6,471 nt of DNA from JAVBLG01 sp031553655. GTDB lineage: Bacteria; Desulfobacterota; Desulfovibrionia; Desulfovibrionales; Desulfovibrionaceae. The notes beneath the pieces were generated by a model that saw only the letters and a list, made by a program, of their open reading frames with translations, did not search any database and was not told the origin of the DNA. Location: contig JAVBLG010000003.1 of assembly GCA_031553655.1 (NCBI GenBank), positions 1 to 6,471 on the forward strand, in the 5' to 3' direction. Positions within the stretch are counted from its first letter, which is position 1. Every line of letters starts with the position of its first letter. Position numbers and translations under genes: made by a program. Below, piece after piece: positions 1-5,340 of the stretch.

Positions 1-11
1 CCCCCATAATC

Positions 12-1280
12 CTACAAATTAACCCGCCGCACCGCGTCCAGGGTTTTTTGGAAGTCGTCGTCGCTGTGGGCGAATGAGGTCATGCCTGCTTCAAAGGCCG
101 CCGGGGCCAAGAATATGCCGTTTTCACGCATTTGTTTGTAAAAACTGGTAAAAATACGAACATCCGACATTTTTACATCGGCAAAATTGACAATGGGACC
201 GGCGTTGAAAAATGGGCAGAACATGGCTCCCAAGGTCGTTACCTGCACGGGCACGTTTTTGGACTGGAGGATGGCTTTCAGCTCAGAGGCGAAATCCGCT
301 GTTTTCTTTTCCAGAAGATTGTAGTCACTGTTTTGTAGCGCTTTGAGTGTCGCCAAGCCGGCGGCCATGGCCAGCGGATTACCCGAGAGGGTGCCGGCCT
401 GGTAAATATCGCCGTCCGGGGCCATACGGCGCATGTATTCCGCCTTGCCGCCATAGGCTCCGACGGGCAGTCCGCCGCCGATGATTTTTCCGAGGGTGGT
501 GAGATCGGGCTTTATGCCGAAGCGGCCTTGCGCGCCGTTGTAGGCCACACGGAAACCGGTGATTACCTCGTCGAAAATGAGCAGCGCCCCGTTTTGGTCG
601 CACAGATCGCGCAAGCCCTGCAAAAATCCGGGCGCGGCCGGAACCAGGCCCATGTTTCCGGCCGCCGGTTCCACGATAATTGCCGCTATTTGCCCGGCAT
701 TATCCGCGAAAAGATTCTTTACCGCCGCGAGATCGTTATAGGGGGCCAGCAAGGTGTCACGCACCACGGCTTCGGGAACTCCCGGTGTGCCTGGTATGGA
801 AAATGTGGCCACGCCCGAGCCGGCAGCGGCCAGGAAGGGATCGGCGTGACCGTGGTAGCAGCCGATGAATTTGACCAACTTGTCCTTGCCGGTAACCCCA
901 CGCGCCAGACGCAGGGCGCTCATGGTGGCTTCGGTGCCGGAATTGACCATACGCACCATTTCCACGGCAGGCATGGCTTTGGTGACGGCCTCGGCCAGCA
1001 GCACTTCATCTTCGCAGGGTGCTCCGTAGCTGGTGCCGCGTTCCGCCGCCTTTTGCACCGCTTCGGTTACTTCAGAGTGGGCGTGGCCTAAGATCATCGG
1101 CCCCCATGAGAGCACATAGTCAATATATTCTTTGCCGTCCGCGTCGGTGAGTTTGCTGCCTTTGGCAGTTTTTATGAACAGCGGGATGCTGTCCACGTTT
1201 TTGCAGGCGCGCACCGGGCTGTTTACACCGCCGGGGATGAGCTTTTGGGCTCTATCGAAGAGTTCTTGCGATTTTTGCAT
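12..1280 (-). CDS. hemL: Glutamate-1-semialdehyde 2,1-aminomutase
   Basis: A PLP enzyme that converts glutamate-1-semialdehyde to 5-aminolevulinate, the last step of the C5 route into all tetrapyrroles; cytosolic, normally a dimer. Class III aminotransferase landmarks are in order (numbered from the ATG at 1280): IPGGVNSPVRA near the N-terminus, NSGTEA at 113-118, CYHGH at 141-145, VEPAAGNMG around 203-211, FDEVITGFR around 236-244 with the PLP-contacting Asp, the Schiff-base lysine in TTLGKIIGGG at K265, and GTLSGNP at 296-302. The 422 residues match the usual family length. The open frame extends to a TTG at 1298 inside the upstream gene, but ATG 1280 is preferred: it gives the family-typical N-terminus (MQKSQELF), puts the active lysine at the same number as I recall for E. 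coli HemL, and has an AAAAGG SD at about 9 nt. The start lies 4 bases after the upstream stop, so the two genes are probably co-transcribed and translationally coupled. The stop is TAG at 12-14. Confidence 0.97.
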   Translation of the reverse strand: MQKSQELFDRAQKLIPGGVNSPVRACKNVDSIPLFIKTAKGSKLTDADGKEYIDYVLSWGPMILGHAHSEVTEAVQKAAERGTSYGAPCEDEVLLAEAVTKAMPAVEMVRMVNSGTEATMSALRLARGVTGKDKLVKFIGCYHGHADPFLAAAGSGVATFSIPGTPGVPEAVVRDTLLAPYNDLAAVKNLFADNAGQIAAIIVEPAAGNMGLVPAAPGFLQGLRDLCDQNGALLIFDEVITGFRVAYNGAQGRFGIKPDLTTLGKIIGGGLPVGAYGGKAEYMRRMAPDGDIYQAGTLSGNPLAMAAGLATLKALQNSDYNLLEKKTADFASELKAILQSKNVPVQVTTLGAMFCPFFNAGPIVNFADVKMSDVRIFTSFYKQMRENGIFLAPAAFEAGMTSFAHSDDDFQKTLDAVRRVNL

Positions 1281-1284
1281 CGAG

Positions 1285-1770
1285 TCAGACCTTTTCAAAG
1301 TATGTCATTGATATTTTTTTCAACTCGCTAACGCTTTCAAGCACATCATATTCATCAAGATCTGTATTTTTTCTCAGATCTTCGATAACATCGAGGCATT
1401 CTTGAGCATTGCGGCCGTGAATCATGGTATATAGAGTATATGGCCAGTCGGGGTATGGTGACGGCCGATGATAGCAATGGGATATATTTTGATTTTTGGC
1501 CGCAAATTCCCCTGCGGCGTCAATTTTGTCGTCGTCGATGAGCCAGGCCACCATGGCATTGTGGGTCCATCCGGTGCGTTGATGTTTTATGCTGGCGCCG
1601 AAGCGGCGAATGGCCCCTTCCTGGCGCAAGCTCTTGAGAAAGTTTATGACAAATTCCTCGGAAACATTGGCTGCTCCGGCAATGTCAGCATATGGCTCGG
1701 CGGAGTCGGGCAGATTGTCCTGCACTATGCCCAGGATTATTTTTTCTGATTCGCTGAAAGTGCGGCTCAC
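1285..1770 (-). CDS. ahbB: Siroheme decarboxylase subunit, AhbB-like (Lrp/AsnC-fold)
   Basis: A 161-residue protein with an Lrp/AsnC architecture: an N-terminal winged-helix-like part (about 1-60, ending in EGAIRRFGASIKH) and a C-terminal ferredoxin-like part. The family signature HCYHRPSPYPDWPY (98-111) followed by MIHGR (116-120) is typical of NirG/NirL and AhbB-type siroheme decarboxylases and not of ordinary amino-acid-sensing Lrp regulators. In the family, AhbA and AhbB together decarboxylate siroheme to 12,18-didecarboxysiroheme, the first committed step from siroheme towards heme in sulfate reducers. The AhbB assignment over AhbA rests on the PDWPY motif and is less certain than the family. 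The start is GTG at 1768-1770 with a near-perfect SD (AGGAGGT, 1776-1782) 5 nt upstream; the stop TGA is at 1285-1287. It precedes hemL by 4 bases, so one transcript supplies both the entry to tetrapyrroles and the heme branch. Its expected partner subunit is not in this window. Automated annotation may call it an AsnC-family regulator. Confidence 0.88.
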   Translation of the reverse strand: MSRTFSESEKIILGIVQDNLPDSAEPYADIAGAANVSEEFVINFLKSLRQEGAIRRFGASIKHQRTGWTHNAMVAWLIDDDKIDAAGEFAAKNQNISHCYHRPSPYPDWPYTLYTMIHGRNAQECLDVIEDLRKNTDLDEYDVLESVSELKKISMTYFEKV

Positions 1771-1775
1771 TATTT

Positions 1776-1782
1776 ACCTCCT
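1776..1782 (-). promoter_or_regulatory. Strong ribosome binding site for the GTG-started ahbB-like gene
   Basis: The minus strand reads GAGGAGGAGGTAAATA and then GTG. The AGGAGGT core is close to fully complementary to the 16S anti-SD and sits 5 nt from the start codon. This supports GTG at 1770 as the true start and suggests efficient initiation despite the non-ATG codon. Confidence 0.8.
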
Positions 1783-1800
1783 CCTCTTTTTCAGATTTTC

Positions 1801-1829
1801 ATGATACCCTCTGGCGGGTAAAGAGGCAA
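1801..1829 (-). promoter_or_regulatory. Candidate sigma70 promoter of ahbB-hemL
   Basis: On the minus strand, TTGCCT (1829-1824) is followed by a 17-bp spacer and TATCAT (1806-1801). The boxes match the sigma70 consensus at 4 of 6 and 5 of 6 positions. The predicted start of transcription near 1794 would leave a leader of about 24 nt holding the strong SD. The -35 box overlaps the leader of the divergent gpsA gene. This is a motif match only, without experimental support. Confidence 0.5.
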
Positions 1830-1854
1830 GACAAGGATTACAGACAAGGACTAC
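1829..1854 (+). repeat. 13-bp tandem duplication in the gpsA leader, each copy with an SD-like AAGGA
   Basis: Two adjacent 13-mers, AGACAAGGATTAC (1829-1841) and AGACAAGGACTAC (1842-1854), differ at one base. Each contains ACAAGGA. The second copy places AAGGA (1846-1850) 8 nt before the gpsA ATG, which is a good SD spacing; the first copy is 13 bases too far upstream to serve that start. It probably arose by a local slippage duplication. Confidence 0.7.
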
Positions 1855-1858
1855 AGCT

Positions 1859-2854
1859 ATGAAATCTATGCCCGATATAGGAATATATGGTTGCGGAGCC
1901 TGCGGGTCGGCTGTTGCCGACGTGCTGGCCTGTTCCGGGCGCAAAGTGCGGATATGGGGGCGCGATTCTGAAGTGATTGCCGCCATAAACGAGAAACGCT
2001 CCAATCCGCGCTATCTACCCGGAAAGCTTTTGCACGAGAGAGTTTCAGCCCACGACAATGTGGAAAACCTGAGCGAGCACGATATTGTGGTTCTTGCGCT
2101 TCCTTGCCAGCAAATTCGCGCTTTTCTCGCTGAACATGGGAAACTTATCCGGCCTGGAACCGTTTTGGTCAATCTGGCCAAGGGGCTGGAGCTGAGCAGC
2201 CTCAAGACGCCGTCGGGTATAGTGGAAGATGTGCTCGGGCCTGAGCGCGTGAGCTATGTGGCCCTTTCCGGGCCGTCGTTCGCTGTGGAAATGATGGATA
2301 AAAAACCCACGGCGGTAGTACTCGGCTGTACAAAGAAAAGCCTTGGCGCGCGATTGCAAAAAATTTTTTCCACCCCCTGGTTTCGCTGTTATTATTGCAA
2401 GGATGTCATCGGGGTAGAGTTGGGGGGGGCGCTAAAAAATGTGCTGGCTATCGCTGCGGGCATATGTGACGGACTTGAGCTTGGGCACAATGCCAGGGCC
2501 GCTCTGGTGACCAGAGGGCTGGCGGAAATGAGCCGTATAGGCGTTGCTATGGGCGCAAGGACAGCCACTTTTTCCGGCTTGTCCGGGCTTGGGGATCTGA
2601 TGTTGAGCTGCGCGGGCGATCTTTCTCGCAACCGGCAAACCGGGCTGCGCCTGGGGCGCGGAGAAAGCCTTGAGCATATAACGTCGGGTTTTCTGGCCGA
2701 AGGGGTTAAAACAGCCCTGGCAGTCAATGTTTTGGCGCGGAAGCTGGATATAAGCGTGCCCATTGCTTCGGCCACGGCTGCGGTTATGGAAGGGCGGGTT
2801 AATCCACGCGAAGCTGTTTTTAAGCTCATGATGCGGGAATTAAAAGAAGAGTAG
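1859..2854 (+). CDS. gpsA: NAD(P)-dependent glycerol-3-phosphate dehydrogenase
   Basis: Reduces dihydroxyacetone phosphate to sn-glycerol-3-phosphate, the backbone precursor of membrane phospholipids; cytosolic. The 331 residues match the family (about 330-340). The N-terminal Rossmann fold carries GCGACG at 11-16 (GxGxxG; many homologues have GAGSWG). Further family landmarks are VNLAKGLE with K108, SGPSFAVE at 137-144, GALKNVLAIAAG with the catalytic-type lysine K193, GLGDL at 243-247, SRNRQTG at 256-262 (substrate-binding Arg-Asn) and AEGVKTA around 280-286. The start ATG 1859 has AAGGA 8 nt upstream; a second in-frame ATG at 1868 (M4) is possible and would change little. It is transcribed away from the ahbB-hemL operon across an 88-bp gap. 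I do not see a convincing sigma70 promoter for this direction. The final codons form the left arm of a downstream hairpin. Confidence 0.97.
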   Translation: MKSMPDIGIYGCGACGSAVADVLACSGRKVRIWGRDSEVIAAINEKRSNPRYLPGKLLHERVSAHDNVENLSEHDIVVLALPCQQIRAFLAEHGKLIRPGTVLVNLAKGLELSSLKTPSGIVEDVLGPERVSYVALSGPSFAVEMMDKKPTAVVLGCTKKSLGARLQKIFSTPWFRCYYCKDVIGVELGGALKNVLAIAAGICDGLELGHNARAALVTRGLAEMSRIGVAMGARTATFSGLSGLGDLMLSCAGDLSRNRQTGLRLGRGESLEHITSGFLAEGVKTALAVNVLARKLDISVPIASATAAVMEGRVNPREAVFKLMMRELKEE

Positions 2855-2888
2855 GGTGTCGACTAAGTCAACAGACTACTCTTCTTTT
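2842..2888 (+). terminator. Terminator-like hairpin overlapping the 3' end of gpsA
   Basis: AAAAGAAGAGTAG (2842-2854) is the exact reverse complement of CTACTCTTCTTTT (2876-2888), a 13-bp stem. The loop region can pair further (TGT 2857-2859 with ACA 2871-2873; GAC 2861-2863 with GTC 2867-2869). The right arm ends in a run of five T. The left arm includes the last four codons of gpsA with its TAG stop. The stem is AT-rich, so terminator strength is uncertain. The layout separates gpsA from the membrane fusion protein gene downstream. Confidence 0.6.
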
Positions 2889-2947
2889 TGGCGATTTTGG
2901 TATGTTTTTTGCCTACTTTGTTCAACCCGTCCTCTGGAGGCGCGAAT

Positions 2948-4099
2948 ATGAAAAAAAATTCCGACGAACCCATTGAACTGCCTAGTCCGGCAAAATTGCC
3001 CAAGTCTGCCGGGAGATACAGATATTTTGTGCCCTTTCTCCTGCTTTGGCTTATTTTGGCCACTCTGGCCGGTTGGTGGATATGGGCGCAATTCGGCGAT
3101 GTCAATTCATCTCATGCTGTTGTGGAAGGAGATGTTCTGGCTGCCATTCCTTCTGTATCCGCGCCTGTATCTGAAATTTTTGTCAACGAAAACCAAGACG
3201 TAGCTCAGGGGCAACCACTGGCTCGTCTGGAAGGCGGCCCTCAGGCCTATGGCGGAAGTAATTCCGGCGGGGCTCCGGCCCCCTATAGCCCCGAAGATAC
3301 ATACGCGCGGGCAGGCGAAGCCAAAACGCGCGAAGAAGCTTTTGTGCGCCGCGTGGCCGAAGCCAGACAGGAAGAGGCCGCCGCTGTGCGCGAGCTGGAA
3401 AATTTGAGTATGGCTCATGTGAAGGCTCAACTTGAAGTACGCAGCCTGGAGGCCATGGGCGTAAATGTGCCGCGCGAATCATATGATCGGGCCAGGCAGG
3501 TGGAATTGGCGGCCAGGGTGCGCATGGAGGCGGCGCGCAGCGCGCGCGAGGAAGCCTCACGGGTGCGCGCCGCCGTCGAAACGGAACTTGGGGCCACGCG
3601 TGCCGAGGCCAAGCAGATGCGGGCCATGCAGACTCAGACCGGCTATGCTCCTCCTCTGCCTCCTCCAGCGGCTGATAATCCTTTTTTTGTGCTTGCTCCG
3701 GGGCCGGGGCGTGTGGTGGGTGTTGGTGCGCCGGGAACCATGGCTCGCCGTGGCTATCCGCTTATGACCATAATTCCGCCGGATGGCGGCGGGTTGTGGG
3801 TAATGGCCTATTTTCGTGAAAAACCGGCCGCGTCAATCAAGCCCGGGCAAAGATGCAGCGTGCTGTTTGAAGGTAGCGAGCAGGAGGCGGTCGACGGCAC
3901 GATAATGGACGTGGCCGCTATTTCCGGCAAAGGAACGGATCGTCAGGTTCCGGTGCGCATTCAGCTCGACTTTACCCCCAACAAGTCGCGTCCGGCCCTT
4001 AATCTGGGAATGAAAGCTTCGGTAGTGGTGCATACGCGGCCGTTGCCTACTTCATTCATTCCGCAGGCGTGGTTGAGCAAGCTTGGGGTGTCGCTGTAG
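2948..4099 (+). CDS. HlyD/EmrA-family membrane fusion (periplasmic adaptor) protein
   Basis: A 383-residue inner-membrane-anchored periplasmic adaptor of the kind that links a cytoplasmic-membrane exporter (ABC, MFS or RND) to an outer-membrane channel. The visible order is: cytoplasmic N-tail 1-26; one transmembrane helix at about 27-46 (VPFLLLWLILATLAGWWIWA); first half-lipoyl region at about 58-96 (VEGDVLAAIPSVSAPVSEI); a Gly/Pro/Ser-rich linker at 97-116; a long Arg/Glu/Ala-rich coiled-coil hairpin at about 117-228 turning near GVNVPRE; a Pro-rich linker at 233-244; second half-lipoyl region at about 246-277; and a beta-barrel-like C-terminal part to about 363. ATG 2948 is chosen because TGGAGG (2935-2940) lies 7 nt upstream. 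A TTG at 2888 extends the frame but falls in the gpsA terminator hairpin. No transporter or TolC-like gene lies beside it, so substrate and partner are unknown. The family is clear, the specific function is not. Confidence 0.88.
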   Translation: MKKNSDEPIELPSPAKLPKSAGRYRYFVPFLLLWLILATLAGWWIWAQFGDVNSSHAVVEGDVLAAIPSVSAPVSEIFVNENQDVAQGQPLARLEGGPQAYGGSNSGGAPAPYSPEDTYARAGEAKTREEAFVRRVAEARQEEAAAVRELENLSMAHVKAQLEVRSLEAMGVNVPRESYDRARQVELAARVRMEAARSAREEASRVRAAVETELGATRAEAKQMRAMQTQTGYAPPLPPPAADNPFFVLAPGPGRVVGVGAPGTMARRGYPLMTIIPPDGGGLWVMAYFREKPAASIKPGQRCSVLFEGSEQEAVDGTIMDVAAISGKGTDRQVPVRIQLDFTPNKSRPALNLGMKASVVVHTRPLPTSFIPQAWLSKLGVSL

Positions 4100-4101
4100 C
4101 G

Positions 4102-4229
4102 AAAATCGCCGGATTTTTCCCTCCGCCTGTGTCAAACGGCTTTTTTACGCCGAGCATGAACCAAAAGAGTTCTATGCCCCGGCGTAAAAAAGCCGCTTTC
4201 CTTGGCGGAGGGAAAACTTCGGCGATTTT
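4102..4229. terminator. Nested near-perfect palindrome between convergent genes, probable bidirectional terminator
   Basis: The spacer folds on itself around one centre near 4165. The outer arms are 4102-4127 and 4204-4229: AAAATCGCCG with CGGCGATTTT, plus 13 bp of TTTTCCCTCCGCC with GGCGGAGGGAAAA. A perfect 16-bp inner stem pairs CGGCTTTTTTACGCCG (4137-4152) with 4180-4195. Further pairs are GCAT/ATGC (4154-4157 with 4174-4177) and GAAC/GTTC (4158-4161 with 4169-4172), closing a 7-nt loop. About 49 base pairs are possible in 128 nt. It begins 3 nt after the membrane fusion gene stop (4097-4099) and ends next to the stop of the opposing gene (4230-4232). The plus strand finishes in six T (4226-4231); the minus strand ends in four. 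This fits termination in both directions; the nested build is unusual. Confidence 0.75.
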
Positions 4230-5168
4230 TTAATACCAGGAGGGAATACTGTCGCCATACCCCGCCCTACACGCCTGCCATTGGTTTCTTGCGGCCATGG
4301 TGTGGTAAATTTCATTAAGCAAGGCGTTTTTTTCACCGGCCCAGGCCGGGGCCAGCAATTCGCCAGGCGCCGGGTCGGCGGTGAGGCGATGTATGATCAC
4401 ATGGGCCGGGATTATGGTGAGCGCCGTGATTAAAGTGTTTATATAGATCGGCTTTTGCATTGGTATATAATTTTGTACCTTATATTCCTTTGCCAAAGTG
4501 GTGCCCTGAGGTACGTACAGATTGTGCAGCTTTATGCCCGCTATGGGCATTGAAACAGCCCAAGCCACCGAGGCCAGAAAATCGTCGGGGGTTTCGCCCG
4601 GAAGTCCGGCCATCAGGTGGGCGCAAACCTTTATATTCCGTTCGGCCGCGCCGTTAACCGCTTTTTCCGAGTCGTTCACGCCATGCCCCCGATTGATTCT
4701 TTCCAAGGTACGGTTGTTCATGCTTTGCAGACCAATATCCAGCCACACTTCCGGCAGGGGACAGTCAGCCAGAATATCCAGTTTTTCTTCGTCGAGACAG
4801 TCGGGCCTGGTGCCCATGGACAGGCCGATGATGTCCGGCAAATTTTTTGTTTCGGCTATCAGGCGACGTATTCTGTCTGCCGGGCCATATGTATTGGAAA
4901 AAGATTGAAAATAGGCTAAGTAAAAGGCCTCGCGGCGGTGGCGGCCATATTTTTCGCGCCACAAGCGCCATTGGGCGGGTAAATCAAGCCCTTTGGCCAG
5001 CAGGCCGGAGCCGGAGCCCAGAGCATTGCAGAACGAACAGCCGCTACGGGAGATGCTGCCGTCGCGGTTGGGGCACCCCGCCCCGGAATCAAGGGGAATT
5101 TTCTGCACCGGGCGGCCGTGGCGTTGTTTGAAGTAGGTGGACAGGGCGTACCAAAATTTCGTGGTCAA
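4230..5168 (-). CDS. Radical SAM protein, YhcC/YtqA family (TIGR01212)
   Basis: A 312-residue radical SAM enzyme. The three [4Fe-4S]-ligating cysteines are C32, C44 and C47 in GCPNRDGSISRSGCSFCN, the C-X11-C-X2-C spacing of YhcC/YtqA and not the classical CX3CX2C. Other family blocks are YFQSFSNTYG (86-95), GLSMGTRPDCL (115-125), WLDIGLQSMNNRTLERINRGH (142-162), HLMAGLPGET (184-193), KLHNLYVPQGT (213-223) and HRLTADPAPGELLAP (260-274). From memory, the Bacillus homologue YtqA has been linked to wobble-uridine tRNA modification (named MnmL, acting on cmnm5U); whether that holds here is inference. The start is TTG at 5166-5168 with a weak SD (GGGA at 7 nt). It is the only start before an in-frame stop at 5187-5189, and the N-terminus then aligns with the family. 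The stop is TAA at 4230-4232, touching the palindrome. It stands alone, convergent with the membrane fusion gene and divergent from mreB. Confidence 0.9.
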   Translation of the reverse strand: MTTKFWYALSTYFKQRHGRPVQKIPLDSGAGCPNRDGSISRSGCSFCNALGSGSGLLAKGLDLPAQWRLWREKYGRHRREAFYLAYFQSFSNTYGPADRIRRLIAETKNLPDIIGLSMGTRPDCLDEEKLDILADCPLPEVWLDIGLQSMNNRTLERINRGHGVNDSEKAVNGAAERNIKVCAHLMAGLPGETPDDFLASVAWAVSMPIAGIKLHNLYVPQGTTLAKEYKVQNYIPMQKPIYINTLITALTIIPAHVIIHRLTADPAPGELLAPAWAGEKNALLNEIYHTMAARNQWQACRAGYGDSIPSWY

Positions 5169-5340
5169 AAAATTTTCCCGTGGTCTTTAAATGTTGATGT
5201 GAGGCAAAGATTTTGAACTTTGTATAGTTATTATTGACTTCGGCTCAAATTTGGAAGAACAGAACTAGTTGCTCACAAAAATAATTAGTGGCGCGGGGGC
5301 ATCCTAGCCGCCAGAGTACAGAGAGGCAAGTAAAACAGTT
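5169..5340. other. Divergent intergenic region between the radical SAM gene and mreB
   Basis: 172 bp, visibly more AT-rich than the flanking genes in its left half, with no plausible gene. It should hold the start signals for both directions. The minus direction has a reasonable sigma70 match (separate entry). In the plus direction an isolated TTGACT (5234-5239) and a TATAGT (5223-5228) are visible, but neither has a correctly spaced partner, so I cannot place the mreB promoter. A short inverted repeat, TGGCG (5289-5293) with CGCCA (5309-5313), lies in the presumed mreB leader and is too small to interpret. Confidence 0.6.
5221..5248 (-). promoter_or_regulatory. Candidate sigma70 promoter of the radical SAM gene
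   Basis: On the minus strand, TTGAGC (5248-5243), a 16-bp spacer and TATACA (5226-5221) match the consensus at 4 of 6 positions in each box. Transcription would start near 5214, giving a leader of about 45 nt before the TTG start. The region is AT-rich, so chance matches are likely. Confidence 0.35.

Noticed and set aside
1..11. C-run at the left edge of the window, possibly part of a hemL terminator
   Set aside because: Only 11 bases lie beyond the hemL stop, too little to call any structure.
528..1091. A 187-codon plus-strand frame opposite hemL
   Set aside because: Antisense to a full-length hemL with all catalytic motifs; low-complexity His/Gly/Arg composition and no family resemblance.
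1811..1828. Sigma54-like GG/GC element (TGGCGGG ... GGCA) in the gpsA leader
   Set aside because: The GG and GC are 11 bases apart instead of the required 10, and the -12 element does not match TTGC.
2392..2829. A 145-codon minus-strand frame opposite gpsA
   Set aside because: Ser/Pro/Arg-rich shadow of gpsA codons, with no SD or domain.
2888..2947. TTG-initiated 20-residue extension of the membrane fusion protein
   Set aside because: The TTG falls in the terminator hairpin and lacks an SD, whereas ATG 2948 has TGGAGG at 7 nt and gives a normal short cytoplasmic tail before the transmembrane helix.
5322..5330. AGAGGCAAG shared by the mreB leader and the gpsA leader (1822-1830)
   Set aside because: A 9-base match in purine-rich leader sequence is plausibly chance. 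The two copies sit at different distances from their start codons and have no shared flanks.
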